20,847 bases of DNA from an uncultured Alphaproteobacteria bacterium (GTDB taxonomy: Bacteria > Pseudomonadota > Alphaproteobacteria > Bin95). Shown piece after piece: positions 1 to 6,691 of this stretch. A model generated the notes under the pieces. It had not been told where the DNA came from, did no database searches, and saw only the letters and a list, made by a program, of their open reading frames with translations. Position numbers and translations under genes: made by a program. Where the stretch lies: the NCBI GenBank assembly GCA_913060845.1, contig CAJXVF010000002.1, positions 1-20,847 of the forward strand, read 5' to 3'. How positions within the stretch are numbered: position 1 is the first letter of the stretch; every line of letters starts with the position of its first letter.

Positions 1-30
1 TCGGCAGCGTCAGATGTGTATAAGAGACAG
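1..30 (+). other. Nextera read-1 transposase adapter (not genomic)
   Basis: These 30 bases match the last 30 of the 33-base Nextera read-1 adapter. Bases 12-30 are the 19-base Tn5 mosaic end AGATGTGTATAAGAGACAG. The reverse complement of the same adapter closes the other end of the window. The orientation fits an untrimmed read that ran through a short insert into the i5-side adapter. Genomic sequence starts at about base 31. An ATG inside the adapter (16-18) is in frame with the following rimM fragment and gives a false start reading MYKRQ. Confidence 0.97.
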
Positions 31-315
31 GTCGCAGAGACAGAGGCCGAAGGGCGGATTGGCGTTGTTTCTAGTTTGGATGACTTCGGCGCCGGTGAGC
101 TGATTGAAATTGCGTTGGATGCTGGAGGCGCGCCGCTTGTGTGTCCGTTCACGATGGCGGTGGTTCCAATTGTCGATATTGCAGGCGGCAAGGTTGTGCT
201 CAACCCGCCTGCAGGTCTATGGCCACGAGAGACGAAGGCGAAACATACCGGCCCGGCCAAAAGCGGTAAACGCAAACGGCCAAAACCGGTAGAAGGTGAA
301 GGCGACCCCGCGTGA
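31..315 (+). CDS. rimM: RimM, C-terminal part (5'-truncated)
   Basis: RimM is a 16S rRNA processing factor that binds ribosomal protein S19 and helps mature the head of the 30S subunit. Only the last 94 codons are present, corresponding to the C-terminal PRC-barrel half of a protein usually about 170-200 residues long. The recognisable pattern is GRIGVV, then FGAGELIEI, then [12 protein letters not shown], then [11 protein letters not shown] Lys/Arg/Pro-rich tail of roughly 30 residues follows. The 5' part is lost at the contig edge and replaced by adapter, so the apparent ATG at 16 is an artefact. The stop TGA overlaps the trmD GTG start (GTGA, 312-315), so the two genes are probably translationally coupled. 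The rimM-trmD-rplS order is the classic one and supports the call. Confidence 0.9.
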   Translation, partial: VAETEAEGRIGVVSSLDDFGAGELIEIALDAGGAPLVCPFTMAVVPIVDIAGGKVVLNPPAGLWPRETKAKHTGPAKSGKRKRPKPVEGEGDPA

Positions 316-1043
316 GCGATGACGCTGAAAATAACCAGAAACCCTGGCGGGTGACAGCGCTAACGTTGTTCCCGGAGATGTTTCCAGGACCGCTTGGCCA
401 TTCCCTTGCGGGTAAGGCGCTGGAGGCGGGGCTGTGGTCGTTGGAAGCACTGGACATTCGTGGGTTTGCGAGCGATAAACACCGCACGGTCGACGATGCG
501 CCTTTTGGCGGCGGGGCCGGAATGGTTATGCGGGCTGATGTGGTTGACGCGGCGATAGAAGTCGCGCCACCCGTTGGCCCATTGGTCTATCTAACGCCCA
601 GAGGCGTTCCGTTGACCCAAGCGCGCGCGAAAGCGCTAGCTGCTGGGCCAGGGGTGACGCTGCTGTGTGGTCGCTATGAAGGCGTCGATCAACGGGTGCT
701 GGACGCTCGCGACGTTGAGGAGATTAGCATTGGTGATTTCGTCCTGTCTGGGGGCGAAGCGGCGGCGCTGATCATATTGGACGTATGTGTGCGGCTTCTG
801 CCCGGCGTAATGGGCGGCGCGGAGTCGCTAGACGAGGAGAGTTTCGAGAACGGGTTGCTCGAATATCCGCACTATACCCGACCAAGGGTATGGTCGGGGA
901 TGGAGCCCCCCGGTGTTTTGCTTTCTGGCGATCATGGCCGCGTAGCGGCTTGGCGGCGGGAACAATCGGAAGCTGCGACCCGGCTGCGGCGGCCTGATCT
1001 TTGGGCAACCTACGCTAGGAAAACAGCGCGGCGCGAGCCGTAA
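312..1043 (+). CDS. trmD: tRNA (guanine-N1)-methyltransferase TrmD
   Basis: TrmD methylates G37 (N1) of tRNAs that read codons starting with C, using S-adenosylmethionine, and so prevents +1 frameshifting. The 243-residue length is normal. Seen in the sequence: the N-terminal [10 protein letters not shown], the trefoil-knot SAM-binding segments [24 protein letters not shown] and [13 protein letters not shown], and the substrate-loop region [10 protein letters not shown]. The start is GTG at 312, overlapping the rimM stop by four bases. No ATG lies nearby in frame, and the conserved N-terminus begins shortly after. It is followed by a 117-base gap and rplS. There is no sign of truncation or frameshift. 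Confidence 0.97.
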   Translation: MSDDAENNQKPWRVTALTLFPEMFPGPLGHSLAGKALEAGLWSLEALDIRGFASDKHRTVDDAPFGGGAGMVMRADVVDAAIEVAPPVGPLVYLTPRGVPLTQARAKALAAGPGVTLLCGRYEGVDQRVLDARDVEEISIGDFVLSGGEAAALIILDVCVRLLPGVMGGAESLDEESFENGLLEYPHYTRPRVWSGMEPPGVLLSGDHGRVAAWRREQSEAATRLRRPDLWATYARKTARREP

Positions 1044-1100
1044 AGCTAACGCGGCGCAAGCTGCAAAACTGTACTGAGCGATCAAAAATGAATATGGCGT

Positions 1101-1122
1101 CGTCCCCCTTTTAAGGCGGGCG
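1101..1122 (+). other. short imperfect hairpin upstream of rplS
   Basis: The segment reads cgtcccCCT-ttta-AGGcgggcg and can fold into a stem of about eight pairs with one C-C mismatch. It lies 25 bases before the rplS ribosome-binding site, in the 117-base trmD-rplS gap. It could be a processing site, an attenuator or part of a leader. No T-run follows, so a plain terminator is unlikely. Support is weak. Confidence 0.25.
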
Positions 1123-1160
1123 CGTTCATGCAAAGGCGAAAAGAAAAAGGAACCGGCCTC

Positions 1161-1541
1161 ATGAACATCCTTGATATTATCGGGCAAGAAGAAATCGCCC
1201 GCGTCACGGAATCTAAAGAAATCCCAGACTTTCGCTCCGGCGATACCGTTCGGGTAAACTACCGCGTCGTCGAAGGCGAGCGTGAGCGTATTCAGGCGTT
1301 TGAAGGCGTATGCATCGCCCGTAAGAACGCTGGCGTCTCATCAGCGTTCACTGTGCGCAAGATTGCGTCTGGCGAAGGCGTGGAACGTGTATTCCCGCTG
1401 TATTCCCCGAATGTCGAAAGCATCGTCGTGGTTCGCCATGGCCGTGTCCGTCGGGCGAAACTGTATTATCTGCGTGGCCGTCGTGGTCGCTCTGCGCGTA
1501 TCGCCGAGCGTCGCCGTGGCGTTCCGCCGAAGTCTCAGTAA
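1161..1541 (+). CDS. rplS: 50S ribosomal protein L19
   Basis: L19 sits at the 30S-50S interface of the ribosome. The protein has 126 residues, normal for alphaproteobacteria. It starts [15 protein letters not shown] and contains the typical segments [52 protein letters not shown] and [20 protein letters not shown], then a very basic C-terminus ([13 protein letters not shown]). The ATG at 1161 is preferred over an in-frame ATG at 1128. The earlier start would add 11 atypical residues encoded by the ribosome-binding region. A good AAGGA (1147-1151) sits nine bases before 1161. The gene is third in the rimM-trmD-rplS cluster and is followed by a GC-rich hairpin before leuC. Confidence 0.97.
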   Translation: MNILDIIGQEEIARVTESKEIPDFRSGDTVRVNYRVVEGERERIQAFEGVCIARKNAGVSSAFTVRKIASGEGVERVFPLYSPNVESIVVVRHGRVRRAKLYYLRGRRGRSARIAERRRGVPPKSQ

Positions 1542-1568
1542 CGACAGCGTCGCTAAATTCATAACGAC

Positions 1569-1592
1569 CGGCGGCGCCCCAGGGCGCCGCCG
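1569..1592 (+). terminator. GC-rich hairpin between rplS and leuC, no T-run
   Basis: A perfect 10-base-pair stem (1569-1578 with 1583-1592) is closed by a CCAG loop. Every pair is G-C. It lies 27 bases after the rplS stop and ends 13 bases before the leuC ribosome-binding site GGGAGG (1606-1611). The sequence after it (attaagacg) has no T-run, so it is not a textbook intrinsic terminator. It may pause polymerase, attenuate read-through or protect the 3' end of upstream mRNA. The fold is certain on paper; its function is inferred. Confidence 0.45.
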
Positions 1593-1616
1593 CATTAAGA
1601 CGACCGGGAGGGGCGA

Positions 1617-3026
1617 ATGGCTACGCCACGCACATTGTTCGATAAAATTTGGGCAGATCACGTTGTCCGCACCGAAGAAGACGGTACGGCGCTGATTTAT
1701 ATCGATCTGCATTTAGCGCATGAAGTGACCAGCCCGCAGGCCTTCGCTGGCTTGCGTGAAACTGGTCGGAAGCTTCGTCGCCCAGACCGGACTATCGCTG
1801 TCGCGGATCACAATATTCCGACGACGGATCGCTCTAAGGGCATCGAAGACCCGGAAAGCCGTCTCCAGGTCGAGACGCTTGAGAAGAACGTCAAGGAATT
1901 TGGCGTTCCCTACTACGCGGTTGATGATATCCGCCAAGGTATTGTGCACATCATCGGCCCGGAACAGGGGCTTACCCAGCCCGGCATGACATTGGTTTGC
2001 GGTGATAGCCACACTTCCACCCATGGCGCGTTTGGCGCACTGGCGTTCGGCATCGGTACGTCTGAAGTCGAGCACGTGTTTGCGACGCAAACCATCGTGC
2101 AGAAGCCTGCGAAAAACATGCGCGTTACGGTCAATGGCGTTCCGCCCATGGGCACGACCGCGAAAGACTTGGTTCTGGCGATCATCGGTCAGATCGGCAC
2201 TGCGGGCGGTACTGGCCACGTGATTGAGTTCGCTGGAGATGCGATCAAGAATCTCTCGATGGAAGGTCGGATGACGGTCTGCAATATGTCGATTGAAGCA
2301 GGCGCTCGCGCTGGCATGATCGCGCCTGACGAGAAGACTTTCGAGTACCTGATGGGCCGTCCGCATTCACCAAAGGGCGGTGCCTGGGAGCAGGCTGTCG
2401 CATACTGGAAGACGCTGCCATCTGACGAAGACGCGGTCTACGACACCGAAGTAACGATGGATGCGGCTGAAATCGTCCCATACGTAACTTGGGGCACCAG
2501 CCCACAGGATGCGTTGCCAATTACGGCGACAGTGCCACGGCCAGAAGACTTCGAGGATGAGGGTCGCCAGAATGGCGTCGCCCGCAGCCTTGAATATATG
2601 GGCCTTGATAGCGGCATGGACATCCAAGATATCAAAGTCGACACGGTTTTCATCGGCTCCTGCACCAATGGCCGCCTGGAAGACATTCGGGCAGCAGCAG
2701 AAGTCGCTAAGGGTCGCAAGGTTGCTGACGGCCTCCGCGCGCTGGTTGTACCGGGTTCCGGTCTCGTGAAGGAAGCGGCGGAAGCCGAAGGCCTTGACGT
2801 GATTTTGAAAGAAGCCGGGTTCGAGTGGCGGGAGCCTGGCTGCTCCATGTGCCTCGCGATGAATGCTGACAAGCTGGCACCAGGCGAACGCTCTGCGTCT
2901 ACCTCCAACCGGAACTTCGAAGGCCGTCAGGGCCCTGGCGGACGGACCCATCTGGTCTCCCCCGCCATGGCTGCTGCTGCAGCAATCAAGGGCCACTTGG
3001 CTGACGTCCGGGAGTTCCTTTCATGA
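1617..3026 (+). CDS. leuC: 3-isopropylmalate dehydratase large subunit
   Basis: LeuC and LeuD form isopropylmalate isomerase, the second step of leucine synthesis, which converts 2-isopropylmalate to 3-isopropylmalate through a [4Fe-4S] cluster. The 469-residue length is normal. Seen: the aconitase-family segment [28 protein letters not shown] (about 127-154), and the three cluster cysteines at about C349 (GSCTNGR) and C409/C412 (GCSMC). The ATG at 1617 has a GGGAGG ribosome-binding site six bases upstream of it, after the rplS-leuC hairpin. The stop TGA overlaps the ATG of the next small ORF (ATGA, 3023-3026), which separates leuC from leuD. All key residues are intact. Confidence 0.98.
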   Translation: MATPRTLFDKIWADHVVRTEEDGTALIYIDLHLAHEVTSPQAFAGLRETGRKLRRPDRTIAVADHNIPTTDRSKGIEDPESRLQVETLEKNVKEFGVPYYAVDDIRQGIVHIIGPEQGLTQPGMTLVCGDSHTSTHGAFGALAFGIGTSEVEHVFATQTIVQKPAKNMRVTVNGVPPMGTTAKDLVLAIIGQIGTAGGTGHVIEFAGDAIKNLSMEGRMTVCNMSIEAGARAGMIAPDEKTFEYLMGRPHSPKGGAWEQAVAYWKTLPSDEDAVYDTEVTMDAAEIVPYVTWGTSPQDALPITATVPRPEDFEDEGRQNGVARSLEYMGLDSGMDIQDIKVDTVFIGSCTNGRLEDIRAAAEVAKGRKVADGLRALVVPGSGLVKEAAEAEGLDVILKEAGFEWREPGCSMCLAMNADKLAPGERSASTSNRNFEGRQGPGGRTHLVSPAMAAAAAIKGHLADVREFLS

Positions 3027-3244
3027 GGAACAATCGTTTCGGCGCGGCTGCTGTCGCGTTTGATCTCGACGACCTAGATCAAGCGCCGGTGCTCCGTTCC
3101 GCCGTTCGCGCCATGGTGCGCGGCCGTGATGGAACTATGCGTGCGGTAGATACGGCGCGCCTTGCGTGGCCGAGTTCGGCTGAAGAAGTCGGCGTCGATG
3201 AGATGGCCGACATTCTGCGCTATGCTCCGCGCGGCAATTGCTAA
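3023..3244 (+). CDS. unrecognised 73-residue protein between leuC and leuD
   Basis: I do not recognise this family. It starts at ATG 3023, overlapping the leuC stop by four bases, with GGGAG eight bases upstream (3010-3014). It ends 24 bases before leuD. Codon choice resembles its neighbours, and the product is a plausible soluble protein with many Asp, Arg and Ala residues and no membrane segment or signal peptide. Visible segments are [20 protein letters not shown], then [17 protein letters not shown], then a C-terminus ending RYAPRGNC. It has one cysteine, at the last position, so an Fe-S site of its own is unlikely. Its position suggests co-expression with the isomerase subunits. A role in assembly or stability is conjecture only. 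Confidence 0.7.
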   Translation: MRNNRFGAAAVAFDLDDLDQAPVLRSAVRAMVRGRDGTMRAVDTARLAWPSSAEEVGVDEMADILRYAPRGNC

Positions 3245-3268
3245 TTCAGGTTCGGGAGTTCTAGACCC

Positions 3269-3892
3269 ATGGAAAAATTTGAAACCTTCACTGGCGTAGC
3301 AGCGCCAATGCCAGCCCAGAATATCGATACGGATAAAGTCATTCCGGCACGGTTTCTGAAAACAATTCAGCGTAAGGGCCTCGGCAAAAATCTCTTCAAT
3401 GATATGCGCTACAACACGGACGGTTCGGAGAAGGAAGATTTCATCCTGAACCAACCTGCTTACCGTAATTCTGAAGTGCTGGTTGTCGGTGATAACTTCG
3501 GCTGCGGTTCCAGCCGCGAGCACGCGCCTTGGGCGCTGTCTGGTTTTGGCGTTAAATGCCTGATCGGCACCGATTTTGCGGACATTTTCTTCAACAATTC
3601 GTCCAAGAACGGCATGCTGCTAATCAAGTTGCCGCAAGACATCGTTGATGAGTTGATGGAAGACGCATCCCTTGGCGCCAATGCCCGGTTGACGGTGGAT
3701 CTGGAGAATCAGACCATCACGCGCCCGAACGGCGAAGTGGTGAAGTTTGACGTTGATCCGCACAAAAAGCACTGCCTGATCAATGGTCTCGACGACATTG
3801 GCCTGACCATGGCGAACAAGAAAGACATTGACGGCTTTGAGGGCAAAGATGACATGTCTCGCCCATGGATGCCGAGCACTGCTGCCAAATAA
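3269..3892 (+). CDS. leuD: 3-isopropylmalate dehydratase small subunit
   Basis: LeuD is the swivelling small subunit of isopropylmalate isomerase and pairs with LeuC. The 207-residue length fits the long bacterial form. Motifs seen: the N-terminal [16 protein letters not shown], then [20 protein letters not shown] and [16 protein letters not shown], all standard for the family. The start ATG 3269 has GGGAG (3254-3258) ten bases upstream, and the conserved N-terminus MEKFETFTG begins right there. It is the last gene of the leuC-ORF-leuD group and is followed by a strong hairpin terminator. leuB, which commonly comes next in alphaproteobacteria, is not in the window. Confidence 0.98.
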   Translation: MEKFETFTGVAAPMPAQNIDTDKVIPARFLKTIQRKGLGKNLFNDMRYNTDGSEKEDFILNQPAYRNSEVLVVGDNFGCGSSREHAPWALSGFGVKCLIGTDFADIFFNNSSKNGMLLIKLPQDIVDELMEDASLGANARLTVDLENQTITRPNGEVVKFDVDPHKKHCLINGLDDIGLTMANKKDIDGFEGKDDMSRPWMPSTAAK

Positions 3893-3949
3893 TGGCCTGT
3901 CGGTTTCGGCCCGCTGAAAGCGGACGGGAAGCGATCTTTACGTGAGATT

Positions 3950-3989
3950 AAAGCCGTCAAGTATCCATTGGGGATAGTTGACGGCTTTT
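3950..3989 (+). terminator. strong two-part hairpin terminator after leuD
   Basis: An 11-base-pair outer stem (AAAGCCGTCAA 3950-3960 with TTGACGGCTTT 3978-3988) stacks, after a single G-G mismatch, on a 5-base-pair inner stem (TATCC 3962-3966 with GGATA 3972-3976) with loop ATTGG. Four T residues close the 3' side (3986-3989). The A-rich left arm would also allow some termination in the reverse direction. It lies 57 bases after the leuD stop and cleanly separates the leu genes from dnaN. Confidence 0.85.
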
Positions 3990-4087
3990 GCTTGAAAAAA
4001 GACTCCAAAATGCAGCGAATCGCTGGCGCCTTAGCGCCTGTAGGAGTATCCTCTGACACTGCGCTTTTAGGCGACAGGGGGAAGATG

Positions 4088-4120
4088 TAGGGTTTGCGGC
4101 TTCGGTCGCTACAAATCCTA
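4088..4120 (+). other. UUCG-capped hairpin in the dnaN leader
   Basis: TAGGGTTTG (4088-4096) pairs with CAAATCCTA (4112-4120) with one G-U pair. Inside it, CGGC (4097-4100) pairs with GTCG (4105-4108) around a TTCG tetraloop, leaving a CTA bulge (4109-4111). About 13 pairs in total, with the very stable cUUCGg cap. No T-run follows, so it is probably not a terminator. It ends five bases before the possible leader ORF at 4126 and 142 bases before dnaN. A regulatory or RNA-processing role is inferred. Confidence 0.5.
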
Positions 4121-4125
4121 GCGCC

Positions 4126-4266
4126 ATGACCGGCACCGCAGCAGAATTCTCCTACCTGAAAAGCGCGCTAAGTATTAGGGCCGCATCTATTGCGGCTGCT
4201 ACAAGCCGGACTTGGGGGATCGTCTTCCATGTCGGCGCCGTGAACAAAAGGGCTGGTTTGCGATGA
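4126..4266 (+). CDS. possible 46-residue leader ORF overlapping dnaN
   Basis: An ATG at 4126 opens a frame of 46 codons that ends in TGA at 4264-4266, overlapping the dnaN ATG as ATGA (4263-4266). This is the same coupling geometry as most gene junctions in the window. The product would begin MTGTAAEFSYLKSALS and is rich in Ala and Ser. Against it: there is no Shine-Dalgarno sequence before 4126, the composition is not clearly protein-like, and I know no such family. It could be a chance open frame or a regulatory leader peptide for clamp expression. Confidence 0.22.
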   Translation: MTGTAAEFSYLKSALSIRAASIAAATSRTWGIVFHVGAVNKRAGLR

Positions 4267-5387
4267 AGTTGATGATTGACCGTGGCGTGCTGCTGAAAAC
4301 GCTGGCGCATGCCCAGAGTGTTGTGGAGCGCCGCAACACGATTCCAATCCTGAGCAACCTGAAGCTCGAAGTCGCGAATGGCAAAGTTTCTGTCGCTGCG
4401 ACGGATATGGAAATCGGTCTGACGGAAAGCGCGATGGCTGACCCAGCGTCTGAAGATGGCTCTGCCACCGCACCTGCCCATACGCTCTATGACATCGTTC
4501 GCAAGCTGCCAGATGGCGCTCAAGTTGAGATCGCGTTGGACGCGATGGCGGAGCGACTGACAGTGCGGGCTGGCCGTTCAAACTTCCAGCTATCTGTGCT
4601 GCCGACAGAGGATTTCCCCTCCCTCGCTGACGGCGACCTTCCTGTGAACTTCCGCATGGCCGCCAGGGATTTGCGCGCGCTCATCGACCGGACGCGCTTT
4701 GCAATTTCGACCGAAGAGACCCGTTACTACTTGAATGGCATTTTTATCCACAAAGCTGAGCACGAGGGTGTCCAAGTTCTCCGCGCTGTGGCGACAGATG
4801 GACATCGGCTAGCGCGTGCTGAAGCGCCGCTGCCAGATGGTGCCGCCGACATGCCCGGCGTTATTGTTCCCCGGAAGACCGTAGGCGAATTGCGCAAGCT
4901 TCTGGATGAAGCTGGTGACGATGATGTTGAAATTAGCCTCTCTGAAACCAAGATCCGCTTTGTCCTCGGCGACATTGTGCTTGGCTCCAAGTTGATTGAT
5001 GGCGCTTTCCCGGACTATGAGCGCGTCATTCCTTCGGGTAATGACAAGTTCATGCAGCTGGATCGCCAGGCCTTCAAGGACGCTGTTGACCGCGTTTCTA
5101 CCATCTCCACCGAGAAGTCTCGCGGCGTGAAGTTGGCGATGCAGCCAGGCGCATTGGTGGTGTCTGCCTCCAACGCAGAATCGGGCGCAGCGAGCGAAGA
5201 GATTGAAGCGGACTACGACGACGCTGAGCTCGAAATAGGCTTCAACTCCCGCTATCTCCTGGATATTGCCAACCAGATTGAAGGCGATGTGGCGGAGCTT
5301 TCGTTCTCCGACCCTGCATCCCCAACGATCCTTCGGGACAAGGCCGACGCCAGCGCGCTCTACGTGCTGATGCCGATGCGGGTCTAG
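4263..5387 (+). CDS. dnaN: DNA polymerase III beta subunit (sliding clamp)
   Basis: DnaN forms the dimeric ring that tethers DNA polymerase III to DNA. The 374-residue length is normal. The N-terminus MKLMIDRGVLLKTLAHAQSV followed by VERRNTIPILSNLKLE is typical, as are the domain-2 segment RYYLNGIF with VLRAVATDGHRLA, and the C-terminus LYVLMPMRV that forms the hydrophobic protein-binding pocket. The ATG at 4263 is chosen over one at 4212: the longer form adds 17 unconserved residues, and AAAAGGG (4246-4252) sits ten bases upstream of 4263. The gene heads a dnaN-recF-gyrB run. dnaA, a frequent upstream partner in bacteria, is absent here; leuD is upstream instead. Confidence 0.98.
   Translation: MKLMIDRGVLLKTLAHAQSVVERRNTIPILSNLKLEVANGKVSVAATDMEIGLTESAMADPASEDGSATAPAHTLYDIVRKLPDGAQVEIALDAMAERLTVRAGRSNFQLSVLPTEDFPSLADGDLPVNFRMAARDLRALIDRTRFAISTEETRYYLNGIFIHKAEHEGVQVLRAVATDGHRLARAEAPLPDGAADMPGVIVPRKTVGELRKLLDEAGDDDVEISLSETKIRFVLGDIVLGSKLIDGAFPDYERVIPSGNDKFMQLDRQAFKDAVDRVSTISTEKSRGVKLAMQPGALVVSASNAESGAASEEIEADYDDAELEIGFNSRYLLDIANQIEGDVAELSFSDPASPTILRDKADASALYVLMPMRV
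4744..4752 (+). promoter_or_regulatory. perfect DnaA-box consensus inside dnaN
   Basis: TTATCCACA matches the strict R1-type DnaA box exactly. It lies inside the dnaN coding sequence, over codons for Phe-Ile-His-Lys. A perfect 9-mer on either strand is expected only about 0.16 times in a window of this size with even composition, but one isolated box does not make an origin. It may be a DnaA-titration or regulatory site, or chance. Confidence 0.3.
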
Positions 5388-5402
5388 AGGCAAGGTCAGC
5401 TT

Positions 5403-6599
5403 TTGCAGGCCAACCCTGTCATCCATGCGTTTCCGACATCGGCGTCTGCCGTGACGCCGCCTGCTGGCGCGTGCTTGTCGCGGCTGACGCTTACGGATTT
5501 TCGGTGTTATGAGGCATTGCGTCTGGAGATAGATGCGCAGGCCATCGTACTAACCGGCCCCAACGGCGCTGGCAAAACCAATGTGCTGGAAGCCATCTCT
5601 CTCCTGACGCCGGGCCGTGGCCTACGCAATGCCAAAACCACAGAAATTGGCCGCAAATCGACAAACGGCCAACCTCGACGCTGGGGTGCTGCGGCTGTTG
5701 TTAACGGCCCTGGTGGTGAGAGCACGCTTGGGGTAGGATGTGACCCTGAAACTCACGGCGAACGCCGAAAGGTGCAGGTCGATGGGGCACCCGCTCGTGG
5801 ACAGGCGGCACTCGCCGAACGGTTCTCAGCGCTTTGGTTGACGCCGCAAATGGACCGTTTGTTCATTGACGGTGCGGAAGAACGCCGCCGCTATCTGGAT
5901 CGTTTGGCCGCCACGTTTGATCCCGCGCATATCGGACGGGTCTCGAATTACCGGAATGCAATGCGGCAACGCTTATCGCTGTTGAAGGAAGGCCGTGCGG
6001 ACCCAACTTGGTTGGACGCGTTGGAGGCCGAGATGGCCGCGCGTGCTGTCGCCGTTGCCGCCGCCCGGAATGAAACGGCTTTGTTGTTGGACACGGCTGC
6101 TGCAGAAGGCGTCGGCGCGTTCCCGCGCGCATCAGTGATTGTTGACGGAACGGCGGAGCGGCTGCTCGAAACAGGTCCCGCACTCGCCGCTGAAGATGTT
6201 CTGCGGGCAAAGCTTGCTGCTGATAGAGGCCGTGACGCGCAGCTGGGGGCGACCGCAACAGGTCCTCATCGCAGTGACATGGTCGTGGCTGACCGGGCGC
6301 GTGGCCTCTTGGCTGCCGACGGTTCTACCGGTGAGCAAAAGGCGCTGTTGGTCTCACTCACCTTCGCGTCTGCGCGCATGCTGGCCACCGCGAAGGGCGC
6401 AGCCCCCGTGCTATTGCTGGATGAAGTTGCCGCGCATTTCGACCCCGCCCGCCGCGCAGCCCTGTTTGATGAGGCGCTGGCGCTTGGCGGGCAAGTCTGG
6501 GTCACAGGTGCGGATGAAGACCAATTACGACCGCTCAAAGGACGTGCTGATTGGCGCCACGTAGAGGCGGCGACGGTCAGTGACGGGGCCGGACAATGA
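5403..6599 (+). CDS. recF: DNA replication/repair protein RecF
   Basis: RecF is an SMC-like ATPase that works with RecO and RecR to load RecA at gaps. The 398 residues include Walker A GPNGAGKT (52-59), the signature GSTGEQKA (307-314) and Walker B VLLLDE (336-341), followed by the family-typical AAHFDPARR. The start is taken as TTG 5403, with AAGG (5392-5395) seven bases upstream in the tail after the dnaN stop. The next in-frame alternatives are GTG at 5451 and TTG at 5475, just before the conserved LSRLTLTDFRCYE. The extra 25 or so N-terminal residues are not conserved in the family, so the start is less certain than the gene. The gap from dnaN is 15 bases, so co-transcription is likely. 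Confidence 0.96.
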   Translation: MQANPVIHAFPTSASAVTPPAGACLSRLTLTDFRCYEALRLEIDAQAIVLTGPNGAGKTNVLEAISLLTPGRGLRNAKTTEIGRKSTNGQPRRWGAAAVVNGPGGESTLGVGCDPETHGERRKVQVDGAPARGQAALAERFSALWLTPQMDRLFIDGAEERRRYLDRLAATFDPAHIGRVSNYRNAMRQRLSLLKEGRADPTWLDALEAEMAARAVAVAAARNETALLLDTAAAEGVGAFPRASVIVDGTAERLLETGPALAAEDVLRAKLAADRGRDAQLGATATGPHRSDMVVADRARGLLAADGSTGEQKALLVSLTFASARMLATAKGAAPVLLLDEVAAHFDPARRAALFDEALALGGQVWVTGADEDQLRPLKGRADWRHVEAATVSDGAGQ

Positions 6600-6691
6600 C
6601 ATTTTTCATAGGGCGCTCGCCCTGCACGTTTTCACGACTTAGCCCAGCCATTGCGCCGGGCTTTATACGATAACCAAGGACGACCCAACCC

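Larger units (their letters stand above)
3893..4262. other. 370-base gap between leuD and dnaN
   Basis: This is the longest gap in the window. It holds the leuD terminator (3950-3989), a small inverted repeat GGCGC/GCGCC (4025-4038), a nested AGGA-gta-TCCT flanked by CCTGT and ACAGG (4037-4078), the UUCG hairpin (4088-4120) and a possible 46-codon ORF (4126-4266). I see no leuB remnant, tRNA or recognisable known RNA, and no convincing -35/-10 pair, though a dnaN promoter must lie here or upstream. The density of small hairpins between 4025 and 4120 could mean a structured 5' leader or a small RNA. Confidence 0.6.

Noticed and set aside
15..23. DnaA-box-like TGTGTATAA (and TTATACACA at 20813-20821)
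   Set aside because: Both lie inside the synthetic adapter.
16..30. Start of rimM at ATG 16
   Set aside because: The first five codons are adapter; the true start is off the contig.
1128..1160. Earlier start for rplS
   Set aside because: It would encode the ribosome-binding region as a basic 11-residue extension absent from L19 proteins.
1713..2366. Long minus-strand frame opposite leuC (217 codons)
   Set aside because: It is a shadow of a clearly conserved gene, has no ribosome-binding site and no family resemblance. The same applies to minus frames at 2367-2996, 4809-5426, 7001-7558, 7922-8539 and 9186-9788.
4212..4262. Earlier start for dnaN
   Set aside because: The added 17 residues are not conserved and the ATG at 4263 has its own well-placed AAAAGGG.
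3893..4262. Possible known RNA (SRP RNA, 6S RNA, tRNA) in the leuD-dnaN gap
   Set aside because: None of the conserved cores, such as the SRP tetraloop domain or a tRNA cloverleaf with T-arm, can be found on either strand.
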